From Strix aluco (taxonomy: Eukaryota; Chordata; Aves; Strigiformes; Strigidae), in assembly GCF_031877795.1 (NCBI RefSeq), contig NC_133943.1, positions 11,401,001-11,465,000 on the forward strand: a stretch of DNA of 64,000 nt, written 5' to 3'. Shown one piece after another: positions 34,748 to 44,200 of the stretch (within the stretch, counting starts at the first letter, position 1; each line of letters starts with the position of its first letter). Position numbers and translations under genes: made by a program. Below the pieces are notes generated by a model. It ran no database searches and had not been told where the DNA came from. It was given only the letters and a program-made list of their open reading frames with translations.

Positions 34748-35449
34748 ACCTATCAATCCCGGAGAGAAGAAACGAGCGGCTGTGGAAGAGAACCCTCGCC
34801 TGAGAGGGAATTTTTTGGGCGGGGGGGGGGGGGGCAGGCTCAGTCCCGAGGGAGCAGCGAGAGCAACCTGCAAACCGCGTGAAGGAGGCGGGAGGGAGCA
34901 GGGCACCCCCCACTCTCCCCTTGCAACCAGGAAAACAGCAGCGGCTTTGCTGACCCCGTCTCCCCCACGTACACCCACAGGGCCTGGGTCCCGGCTGGAG
35001 GGGGAGGGCTGGAGAAGGTGTTTCAGGGCGCTCCTCCTGGGTCCTGTCTCCCTCTACTCCTTTTTGCGTGTTATTTAAAAGCCATTCTAACTTCTACCCA
35101 CTGCTCTGCAATCAAAAGCGGCCCCACAGAGGACAAAAGCGGCGTGGGAGAGCTCGAGGTGCGGGGGATGTCTCCCCCCACCTCCCCGGGGGATCCGCCG
35201 GGGCACCCGGGCAGGTCACCTTGGGCTGGGCAGGACGGGGACCGAGCCTGGGGCTGCAAAGAGGGTCCGGAGCTGGGTGAACCGGCCACCTTTGTCCCCT
35301 CTGCTCGGCTGCCCCTCGGCCAAGGCGCCGTTTGCGGTCGGAGCCTGGCTTCAGGGGGCTGCTGGAGAGCACCGGGAAAGGGAGAAAGGGTTGGGGGCGG
35401 GGGGGGAGCGGAATGGGTGCTGAGCCCCGACCCGGAAAGTCCGTGAGCT

Positions 35450-35830
35450 GCTGTATGTCAGTAACTTATTCATCAATCAGCCGGACACAGAGCAGACCTG
35501 GCCTCTCTTTGCGGAGTGTTTGCTTTTTCACCAATTATTGCGGCCCTGCAGCTCTTTTTGTTGATACAGTAGTTCTAAAAAGTGCTAATGTTCATTTATC
35601 AGGGGGCCGAGCCCGGGACTCCCACTAGTTGTGATTCTTCCAAAAATATAAACACGAAGAGAAGGGCTAAGGCTAAAGCCCCCATTTGTTTCTAAACTGC
35701 AGTATTAAAAGTGATGCATTGTTGAAGATAAAGCGGAGATAACGCTGTCTGTCTCCAATGAATGTCTCCCCGACGCATTAATGACATTCCAAATGATAGC
35801 TCCGGCTTATCGTTCAATTAATCACTTCCA
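35450..35830. promoter_or_regulatory. Candidate GATA/SMAD-type cardiac enhancer of NKX2-5
   Basis: This AT-rich, non-repetitive island has four WGATAR sites: TGATAA on the - strand at 35596-35601, AGATAA at 35726-35731, AGATAA at 35737-35742 and TGATAG at 35794-35799. Tandem GTCTGTCT (SMAD half sites) starts four bases after the second AGATAA, at about 35747. Many TAAT/ATTA homeodomain cores and CCAT (YY1-type) words surround these. It lies about 2.2-2.5 kb upstream of the NKX2-5 start codon. A GATA-dependent, SMAD/YY1-modulated, BMP-responsive Nkx2.5 enhancer is known from chick; from memory I cannot confirm that this is the same element. Function is inferred. Confidence 0.5.
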
Positions 35831-37559
35831 CCCTCTGCAGCCGGGCCCACATCGATCGGGAGCCGCCGTGTGATCGGGGCTCCGGGGGAAGCCGGCCCGT
35901 CCTCCGTTCCCAGCCGGCAGCTCTTCCCCCGCCCCGGACCCCCACCCGCTCGGGGCCTCTTTCCCCTCCGGTTTCACCGGGCGGAGAGGGACCTCCGGGT
36001 TGGGCCCAGGGTGGAGGAGGGGAGCGCCGGACCCTGTTTCTCCCGTCCCGAGGGAGGTGGGTGCCACCCGGGCAGGAGAACCTGCGGCCGCGGGTCTGGA
36101 TGGGGAGCGGCAGGGGGGAGAAGCGGGGTCCCTCTGTCGTTTCAGTATTTATCTAACCTGTCCCGATTAGCTTGTAATAAAATGGAGGCAACGAGGTTAG
36201 AAAGATCACCGGGCGGTGCAGGGGGCGAGGGGGGCCGCAGACACCCGGCAAAGTCCCGCCGTAGGCCCCTCTCCCGAGCCGGGCTGCCGCCACCTTTCCC
36301 GGGCACTTCACCCCTTTTCCTGCAACCGAGGAAAATCCCCTCCGAGCCGTTTCCCCGGGAAGGCCGCAGGAAGCGCAGCCACGAGGAGCGAGACGGCCTC
36401 TTGGCCGCTCCCCCCCCCCGGTAAATAGCGATATTTCAGCCTCCCCGCGCACACGAACCGCTCCAACTGTCATCGCAAGATCCGGGTCTGGTTCGCGAAC
36501 AAACCGCTCCCGGGACATCAGAGGCTGCGAGCGCCGGGACTGCTGCTGCACCGGCCCCATCCCCGGAGAGCGGGACGAAAGTCACAGCATCGTCCGCAAA
36601 AATTCCCCAGAAGGGAACCCGAGGGTGCCGAGACGCAGAATCACGGGGGGAGTGGGAGGGGGGACAGCAGCAGGTACGTTCAGGAAGGAGCAGCCCGGAC
36701 AGGGCAGGTGCCCGCATTCCACCCGCCCCGGAGGGCTTCCTCCGTCTGCGGGAGGAGGAAGGATTTGCAAAACTCACCCTGCGACCCTGCGGCTTCCCCG
36801 GGCAGGGCCCGGCCCAGGGACCCCCCAGCTCACCGCCCCCCCCGGCCCTGCCTCATCTCCCGCCGAGCCGGGGCTCAGAGGGGGCGGCCGAGCCCCGCGC
36901 CTCTCGCAGCCGGCCGGGCCGCACCCAAGAAGGCGCTAGAGGAGATCCTTTTTATTTTTATTTTTGTTCCCTCGCCCCCCAAAGCCAGAAAACGCCGTAA
37001 AGCCCCTCCTCAACCTGCGACTTTCCCGCCAAGTTTTATTTTAGCGACTCCAAGCGCGTTAAATTAATGAGCTCCCACTTCTGCCCCGTGAATCCGGGGG
37101 TCTGCGGGGACCCGCCGTACCGGGGCTCGCCCCCGGCTCCCGGCCGCAGCCCAGCGGCCGGTTGCTTTGACTTGCTCCTCTCTGGCCCCAGGACCCCCGT
37201 ATATTTTGCAACCCGCGGGGTTGGTTTGGTTTTGTTTTCAGACAGTGCTGGTTTTTTGTCTGAAAACTTTACAAACAGGCGGGGGGGAAACCCAACCGGC
37301 AGAATTTCCCCCTCCAAAGCCAAGCAGGGGAGAGCCCCAAAACAGTTCCTATCAGCTGGATTTTGCGGGCGTTATGCTGCTTCAGAATAGCCGTATAAAT
37401 CTTGAGTGTGCTTCACACAACACTGAACTCCCGTTTTCTAGTTCCTGTGATCGGATATTGCAGAATACTAAAAACGAAACCTCCGTTCCCTCGCTTAAAA
37501 AAAAAAAAAAAATCAGCACATATTTGGTTGATGGTTTCCTCCCGGCCTGTTTATTTAAT

Positions 37560-37700
37560 CTGACTGTATGATAGATGGCATCAGATAGTGGCTTTGTACA
37601 CATTAGGCCATTCTGGATTTTTTTTTTAATGGATCAACAAACTCAGCGGCGAAAAGCTGGATAAATACAGTGCCGCCCCTTTAAATGAGTGGGGATGTTT
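37560..37700 (+). promoter_or_regulatory. NKX2-5: Likely NKX2-5 core promoter with paired GATA sites
   Basis: TGATAG (37569-37574) and AGATAG (37583-37588) sit 14 bp apart. A TATA-like ATAAATA follows at 37661-37667, which would place transcription start near 37690-37700 and give a 5'UTR of about 280-290 nt. A CCAAT box lies at 37768-37772, so if that box is a promoter element then transcription instead starts further 3'. GATA4/5/6 input to NKX2-5 is well established; use of these particular sites is inference. Confidence 0.45.
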
Positions 37701-37895
37701 TTGAGATGTATTACTATATTAGGTGACATGGAACTTTGCATCTCTCATACCATCACTGCAATGTTGGCCAATAGAAAGCTAAAGTCACCCAAAAACTGTC
37801 TAGTCCCTCCTTCCCTTCCCTTATGGTCTGGTCCTACCTGCCTCCAGTGCACAAGTCAAGGCTACCCGCGGGAATGCTATGTGCCCCCTCCGTGA
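37695..37895 (+). promoter_or_regulatory. Candidate upstream ORF 1 of NKX2-5 (66 codons)
   Basis: ATG at 37695 opens a frame ending in TGA at 37893-37895, 84 nt before the NKX2-5 ATG. The start context has G at -3 and T at +4, so it is only adequate. The peptide resembles nothing I know. It counts as a uORF only if transcription starts upstream of 37695, which the TATA-like position makes borderline; an in-frame internal ATG lies at about 37761. Confidence 0.3.
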
Positions 37896-37990
37896 GCTCC
37901 ACCACTGCTCCACGTTGGCTGCTCCTCACCCACTTTTCCATGACCCTGGGCTCCGGCCGCTGCCCCGCTCTCCTCCGCAATGTTTCCTAG
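37874..37990 (+). promoter_or_regulatory. Candidate upstream ORF 2, overlapping the NKX2-5 start codon
   Basis: ATG at 37874 (G at -3, C at +4) opens a 38-codon frame that ends in TAG at 37988-37990, 11 nt inside the NKX2-5 coding sequence and out of frame with it. It is only 106 nt upstream of the main ATG, so it is probably within the mRNA. Overlapping uORFs usually reduce translation of the main frame because reinitiation is prevented. The effect is inferred; the geometry is read directly. Confidence 0.45.
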
Positions 37991-38274
37991 CCCTGTGACA
38001 ACGACACCCTTCTCGGTGAAGGATATTTTGAACCTGGAACAGCATCAGGGCGGCCTGGCCTCCATGGAGCTTTCCTCGCTGTCCTCCCCCTCCTGCATGC
38101 TGGCCACCTTCAAGCAGGAGGTGTACAGCGCCGAGCCCCCGGCGCTGCCCGACCTGCGGCAGGAGCTGCCCGAGGCGCACCCGGCCAAACCCGCCGCCGC
38201 CTTCCCCGGCTCTTACTACGTTAAAAGCTACGTGGAGATGGACTCGGCCAAGGAGGCCAAGGCCGACAAGAAAG
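37980..38274 (+). CDS. NKX2-5: Homeobox protein NKX2-5, exon 1
   Basis: NKX2-5 is the NK2-class homeodomain factor that specifies cardiac muscle and works with GATA4 and TBX5 in the nucleus. Exon 1 encodes residues 1-98 and the first base of codon 99. [20 protein letters not shown] includes the tinman (TN) domain at residues 11-21, the short motif that recruits Groucho/TLE co-repressors. FKQE at residues 44-47 fits a SUMO-attachment consensus and corresponds to the known SUMO site of mammalian NKX2-5. The middle is Pro/Ala/Glu-rich linker. The start is chosen because it begins with the conserved MFPSPV. The donor (AAAG|GTAAAG at 38275) joins exon 2 as K-K-E-L-C, the known junction. No frameshift or truncation. 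Confidence 0.98.
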
Positions 38275-39059
38275 GTAAAGGCAGAGAGTGACGAGGGTGC
38301 CGGCCGGGGCTCGCCGGTGGCCTCCAAACTGAGAAAAAGGGAGGGCAGGGGGAAGGTGACCCCCAGCCCCGGGCTGGGTGCTCGGCCGAGGGCGGTTTGG
38401 GCCCCCGCGGGGCGGCGGGGGAAGGGGGAACAGTGCGGGGCGGCGGGCGGGAGGCACCGCGCCCGACCTCGGGGCCCGGGGACGGGGGGAAGAGCATCTT
38501 CATCCTCTCCCAGGCCCGCGGTGCGGGCGCGGGACAGACCCACGCGGGGAGCGTCCCACTGAGCCCGGCCCCAAACCCCCGCGGCTCCCCCGGACGGGGC
38601 CGGGGCGGCCGCCCCGCGGGACGGGCAGGGCTGCGGGACGGTACGCGAGGTCTCGAGCTCGTCCAGAAATGAGGCGACAAATCTAATTTCTAATTCGCTC
38701 GGCTGAGTGTGAGCCCATGGGGTGGGGGTGGGATTCAGTACAAGAGCTACACGCGATGAATCCAGGCTGTGGCACAGGCCGGCGCTGCTCAAATCAGTGC
38801 ACGGAGCATCCTCGTTTTCAAACAAACAAAAAGAGACCGTCGGAAAATTGCTAAAGCCGGACTTAAAGAGCGGGGCAGGGCCAGTCCCGCTGCCGCAGGA
38901 GCGGGTCGCCGCGGCGGCCTGCGGGGCCGAGGCACAGCGAGGCCGGGGAAGGGCCGGGACTCGCTCACGGTGCACGCGGTTTATTGAAGAATCCTTTATG
39001 GTTTTTTTGCACATTTGTTTTCCTCCCCCTTTTTCCTTTGCCCGTTTATTTTGCTGCAG
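38275..39059 (+). other. NKX2-5: NKX2-5 intron (785 bp), CpG-rich
   Basis: The intron runs from GT at 38275 to the AG at 39058-39059, after a strong pyrimidine tract. It is phase 1, in the conserved NKX2-5 position upstream of the homeodomain. The first half is extremely CpG-rich and includes a G-run cluster on the transcribed (+) strand at 38409-38451. A 362-codon frame on the opposite strand (37926-39014) is an antisense shadow of this GC-rich DNA. Confidence 0.92.
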
Positions 39060-39667
39060 AACTCTGTTCCCTGCACAAGAGCCTGGAGCAGGAAAAAAGA
39101 GACCTGGAAGATCCCGAGCGCCCCAGACAGAGGAAAAGGAGGAAACCTCGCGTCCTCTTTTCTCAAGCCCAAGTCTACGAACTGGAAAGAAGGTTCAAGC
39201 AGCAGAAATACCTCTCCGCTCCCGAGAGAGACCATCTAGCTAACGTCCTAAAGCTCACCTCCACCCAGGTGAAAATTTGGTTCCAGAATCGAAGGTATAA
39301 ATGCAAAAGGCAGAGACAGGATCAGACCCTGGAAATGGTGGGCATCCCTCCCCCCCGGCGGATAGCGGTGCCGGTGCTGGTGCGCGATGGGAAGCCCTGC
39401 CTGGGGGAGTCCTCTCCCTACAGTTCGCCGTACAATGTCAGCATTAACCCCTATAGCTACAACGCCTACCCCGCGTACACTAACTACAACAGCCCCGCCT
39501 GCAACGCCAACTACAACTGCAACTACCCGTCCATGCAGACGGTGCAGCCCTCGGCGGCCGGCAACAACTTCATGAACTTCAGCGTGGGGGACTTGAATTC
39601 AGTGCAGACGCCCATCCCGCAGGGGAACGCGGGGATCTCCACCTTGCACGGGATCCGAGCCTGGTAG
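39060..39667 (+). CDS. NKX2-5: Homeobox protein NKX2-5, exon 2 (homeodomain)
   Basis: The exon completes codon 99 and runs to TAG at 39665-39667, giving a 300-residue protein, about the usual avian length. Homeodomain at residues 125-184: it begins RRKPRVLFS, and helix 3 carries [18 protein letters not shown], with Trp48, Asn51 and the NK2-class Tyr54 that selects the AAGTG core. The NK2-specific domain follows at about 192-214 ([20 protein letters not shown]). A Tyr-rich domain at about 216-260 (repeats like PYS, NYN) is needed for cardiac function in mouse. The protein ends in the conserved GIRAW. All DNA-contact residues I can check are present. The open frame extends upstream to an in-frame ATG at 38984, but that part is intron. 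Confidence 0.98.
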
Positions 39668-40490
39668 AGCCGCTCTCGGCCCCCAGCCTGCTCCCCGCCG
39701 TGGACCGCGGCCACCGGGGAGACCCCGGGGCCGGAGGGGCTGCGGCCGCGCCTGCGAGCCGGTCTCGGGACATTTCCAGACTGCGGGGAGAGGAGGGGGG
39801 GATGAGGACAGTTCAGTGTAGCATCCCGGAGGAGTTCTCACTAGCGTGGCGGCCATTTCCAGCGGGGAGGTCTTCGGTATTTCGTGCGGGGCCAGGCGGG
39901 CACCGTGCAGGGAGGGTCGGCGCTGCCCACAGCTCCCGGCCCCTCTCGCTCCCTCTTCCAGCGGGGTCTTCGCCCCGGTAATTCCGCTCCTTCCTTCCTA
40001 CAAAGCAGCCGGTCATTTTGCTTGACTCTTTTCCAACAGCAGCTAGCCAAACCCTGCAATTCTCGTTTTGGTTTGGTGAGGGGTTTTTTGTTTGTTTGTT
40101 TTGGTTTTGTTTTGAATTTTTACTCTATAGTAATTATTATTGAGATCCACATTTAATTTTTGCACTTCCCGTACGGTCCCCGCTGTCCGGCCAGTTCAGC
40201 ATCTCGCCAGCCCCCACGTCTCCCCCATTTCGAGGCTGCTAACGGCGGCCTCGGCTGCGGCTCTCAGCAGCGCACGGATGAGGACAGACCCCCCCCACCC
40301 CACCCCGGCCGAGGAATACCGACACTCCGACCTGCCAGGTCCCCGTAGGGTTATGCACTAAAACGTGAGTTAGTATTGAAATGCACTGCCCGCCCCTCGC
40401 CCCGCCGCCCCGTCGTACGTGTTTCCCTTTGCTGTACAAGCTGATGGAGGTCAGCGAGTTGTCATTAAAGAGAGTGGCTTCACCCTGCGC
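39668..40490 (+). other. NKX2-5: NKX2-5 3' untranslated region
   Basis: About 0.8 kb from the stop codon to the expected cleavage point after ATTAAA at 40464. The first 300 bp is CpG-rich. A T/G-rich tract lies at about 40079-40120, and AT-rich sequence with TAATTATTATT follows at about 40130. Frames in it are unlike proteins. The 3' end is predicted. Confidence 0.7.
40464..40469 (+). terminator. NKX2-5: NKX2-5 polyadenylation signal (ATTAAA)
   Basis: The second most common vertebrate polyA hexamer, about 800 bp after the stop codon. T/G-containing sequence follows within 40 bases. I see no AATAAA nearer to the stop codon. Confidence 0.6.
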
Positions 40491-41099
40491 GTCCCTGGCG
40501 TTCCTTGCGCGGCCCGGGCCCCCCCGGCATCCCCCGGCCACGGCAGCCCACGCCGCTCCGGGAGGCTTTCCCTGCCGGTCCTCGTCCCCCCCCGGCTTTG
40601 TGTAGCCCTCCCGTAACTTCAGCAATTCCCGTTCGGACGCCTGCAAAACGGGTGCTTGTATTTGTCACGTCTCGGTCAGATGAGGGAGACAAGTGACTCA
40701 AAAATAATTTAAAAGCCGCTTTTTTGAGCCCACAGCCCGGCCAGACCGCTATGCACCGGCCGTGGCCTGTCCATCCCCCCCGGGCTGGGGTCGGGGCCGG
40801 CCCCGTTGCTCCCCGTCGCCCCGAGTCTCCGGGAGCAGGGGGCGAGCGGCTGGGGTCATCCCTGCAGAGGGGGGTACCAACACCCCAAGTCATGAACCAA
40901 GGGGGAGTGGGCTTTGCCGGGGGGGAACTGCCCCCAGCGCATCCGCGGGATGTTTCCGCAGCCCCTCCGCACCCTGTCCCCACGGGGAAGAGGGGCAAAG
41001 GACCCCCCACCTGCCCCCAAACTGCCCAAGGGCAGCGAGCGGGGCTCCCCACGGCCCGGCTCCCTCCTCTCCTCTGCCTCAGCCCCAGCTTCTCGGCCG

Positions 41100-41270
41100 C
41101 TTTTACAGTAGTCGCTATCAAATGTCAATTATTGGGAGTGAGAAACAACAAACATTGTAATTCAGCGCAGTCAAAACATCCTCCGAGTGTCTGAGATTGT
41201 CCGGCCCGGTGACAAGGCGATTAGGGGAACCTGCAACCTCTCCTGCCTCGGCCATATCGGCCCCATCAGT
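41100..41270. promoter_or_regulatory. Candidate element at the 3' edge of the NKX2-5 CpG domain
   Basis: An AT-rich, non-repetitive block immediately after CpG-rich DNA. It includes TCAATTATTGG and CATTGTAATT (a SOX-type ACAATG on the opposite strand beside a homeodomain core). It lies about 1.5 kb after the NKX2-5 stop codon. Inferred from composition and motifs only. Confidence 0.25.
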
Positions 41271-44200
41271 AAACAGGGATGGAGACAGGGTGGCTGTGGC
41301 CCTGGGACAGAGGATGAAAGGCTGCCGGTGAATGGAAGATGCCTGCAGCCTCTCTCCCTCCTTCCCAAGGGGACCAACCTCACATGGCCCCCGAGGTAGG
41401 ATTGCAGAGATAAGGAGCTCCGACCTCCTTCCTATCTCTGCAAATGGAAGAGGAGCCCTGGGTGCTGCTCACAAAGCTCCTAATGCAGCGTGGGGCGTAG
41501 ACACCTGTCTGGAGCTCAGGGCTGGGCAGAGGGTGGCCTTCTGCCACTCCCCAGGACAGTCTGCCTCGGGGGCACTTACCCCGGAGAGGCAGAGGGACAC
41601 TGGGTCTGTTACAACAAAGGGGACCAGAGCCTGCCAGCCCGAAGCTGCCTGCCCTAAGTGCACAGGAGCTGGGGCCAGCCCCACAGCTGTGCAGCCCAGG
41701 AAGAAGTAAAGGCTACTTCTCCTCATTTGAAACCTCTACGATTCTGGCATCACTGGCTGCATGATGACTTTTGCCTTCTTCCCACACAGGCTTTGCACTG
41801 GAAGGACACACAGACTTCAGCAGATGGCAGAGAGGCAGCAAGTTTGCCAGAAAATACTCTGCTCTAAGAGGGCCAAGGGTGTCTACCTTCCTGAGAGCCC
41901 CCGGCAAAGAGCACGGGAGGGGGCAGGAGAAAGCTGGGTTTAAACTCTGCCACTGTTGGATGCTGTGGGGAAGTTGTAGTTTGGTGCCTTGGTTTGCCTG
42001 ATCTGTAAAATGGGCACAATTCTGCCATCCCACTCTGTGACTCTGGTATCACTGGCAGTTGGACCCTGCCACTGCAGAGCCTGGCCAGGATTAGAGCTCG
42101 CAGGGAGCCCTCAGGAGACAGGACAAGACCTGAGTTAACATGAGGGAAAGCAATAAGATTTAGCTAAAACTTGAACAGCTGCCTTCAGAAGTTGGACCTG
42201 AGTAGGGCCCTTTATTAAGTGGTCTACCAAGATGGATTGCACTGAGAGTCCAGGAAAAGCCACAGGAAAAAGTAATTCCACACATCAACACAGAATCACT
42301 CTCCACATACTCCGAACATCCATCCCCTTCCTCAGATCCCTTAATTTCTTCAAATCTGTTTATCTTCCTCCCATAATATCTCAGAGCCACAGCTATCAGG
42401 GAATCCGACTGTCCAGTGGGATTTAGCCTGCTGTTGCTCTGCAGAGGCTGTTCAGGGCACCAGCTTTGGGTCTCATTTCCAGGACTGCGCTGTGCTCATT
42501 CTCAGTAGGGATGGACGTACTACAGCCCCTGCCCACACCGCTGCTCACACACTCCCCCATTCCTGTGGGAATTGCATCACAAGCAGATGCATGGCAGCAT
42601 AAGACAGGAGCCTGGAACAGCAGCCGGAGCCTTGGAGCCAGTTCAGAAAGCAATTTAGGCAGAGGCCACAGCCGCAGCTGGCCGAGGCTGAGCGCAGTGC
42701 GGCAGCCCAGCTCTGGCAGAGGCACCAGCAGCCGCAGAGTGAGGCACGGTTAAAGACCTTTCATTAGCTGGATTAAGAGGAAGTGCAAGAGAGATATACA
42801 GTAGGAATTAACCCCCAGCACACTGATTCTGGCCAAGGGGGGCTCACTGTCTTCACATGCACAGACACCCCATTGCTACCAATCCTGCTCTTCCAGGTCT
42901 GCCTCACCTCCGGCTGCAGCTCCCCACAGGAACAGCCTCTGCAGCCAGTACAGCCACCAGGGTCAGGCGGCGGTAAAAGGTCTCCCCAGGACTTCCAAAG
43001 GCACCCAGGCTGTTGGCACACACCACAGCATGGTGATGTGCTCTCCCCAGTCCAGTCTTCTCAAAGGCTTAGAAAAACTGAATGCCTTATTTCTCCGCCT
43101 AAGCTCGCAGTGTTTCACATCTATAGAGCAATATGAAAAGCCTGTGCCTAGAAAACATTATTCCAGAGGAAAGTGCAGGATACTGGCGTTTCCACAGGGA
43201 ACCTGAAATCAGACATTTTCTCAGTGTTTGGGGACATGCTAAGGGGTGTAGGAAAATGGGTTTTCTAAGATTTGCACTTGGATTTGATCTCACTGTCCTT
43301 GCCTCAGCTTTTTTTTGGATTACGCAGTCTGGCACTGGCATTGATTTCTCTGTTTTAGACCAGCTTTTTTAGAAGAATTCAGTGCCCCAACTCCACCTGA
43401 AGGTAACAGGGCAAGTGCAGCTCAGCACCGCTTGTCTTCTTGAGACAAACTGCGTATGGTAGGTTTATACAAACTGTTTGGAATTCACACAATTTGTACA
43501 GGAAAAAGTTGTCAGCTGTAAGGGACTGATACCAAATCCCTCGCCTTTAGCAGTTTTGTAGGAACTTAAGTAATTGTTTTTCTCAAACAATAACCCTGCA
43601 GTTCCTAAATTGTATCTGTGGCCAGAATTTTATTCCTTAAGTTCAAGGAGTTTTCACATAGAAAGTTATTCTCTGGAGTCAGAAAACAAGGAGATATGGT
43701 CCTGGCAGGAATTAGCTAAATGTTTCAATGTCCCTGAGAAGCCCAGCAGGAAAACAACAGATCAACAACCCTCTCTCCCTAGCCCCCTGCTTCTAATTCA
43801 TCTCACTGACACCAGTTTAGATCAATATCAGCAGTAAGTGATTTCTTGTTAGTGGGGATTATTAAGAAGAATCAACACCTTTAAAATGCTAGTCCACGTT
43901 GTCTCCAAAGTGAGAAAGGGATGGGCTTTCAGGCTGGAGTCCGAGTTTTCATTCCTGGCTGGTTAGTTATTGACTGCAACGCAAACTTAATGCTACATTT
44001 TGATGCAGAAGGAGAGGGAAGTGGAGATTTCTCCTAATAGGAAATCAAGCACTGGCAATATATATTTTTGAAAGTTAATCAATCAAGGTTTAGCAAAGTG
44101 ACATGGAATAAGTTACTTGAAAATCACAACCCGTCTCCTGCAGTCATTTTAAACCCTGCTACTCGAGAGCATCATTCAGTCAGAAAGCCCCATCCTCGGA

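Larger units (their letters stand above)
30181..37550. other. CpG-rich island cluster upstream of NKX2-5; no gene seen
   Basis: By eye, dense CpG and high G+C occupy most of 30.2-30.7, 31.2-34.3, 34.75-36.4 and 36.2-37.2 kb, separated by short AT-rich blocks. Long open frames on both strands here (for example 218 codons at 31541-32197 and 224 at 31737-32411) come from lack of A/T-rich stop codons and carry only Pro/Arg/Gly-rich sequence. Long CpG-rich domains around homeobox genes are typical of Polycomb-regulated loci. A T run (31500-31523), an A-rich stretch (34677-34747) and a G run (about 34820-34832) break it up. No second transcript can be supported from sequence alone. Confidence 0.75.

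Noticed and set aside
37926-39014. 362-codon open frame on the - strand across NKX2-5 exon 1 and intron
   Set aside because: It is antisense to a certain coding exon and CpG-rich intron. The product is Pro/Arg/Gly/Ala-rich with no domain; GC-rich DNA lacks stop codons.
38984-39667. Alternative NKX2-5 start at the in-frame ATG at 38984
   Set aside because: The first 25 codons are the intron's pyrimidine tract. Splicing from exon 1 at 38274 to 39060 restores the known protein, including the TN domain.
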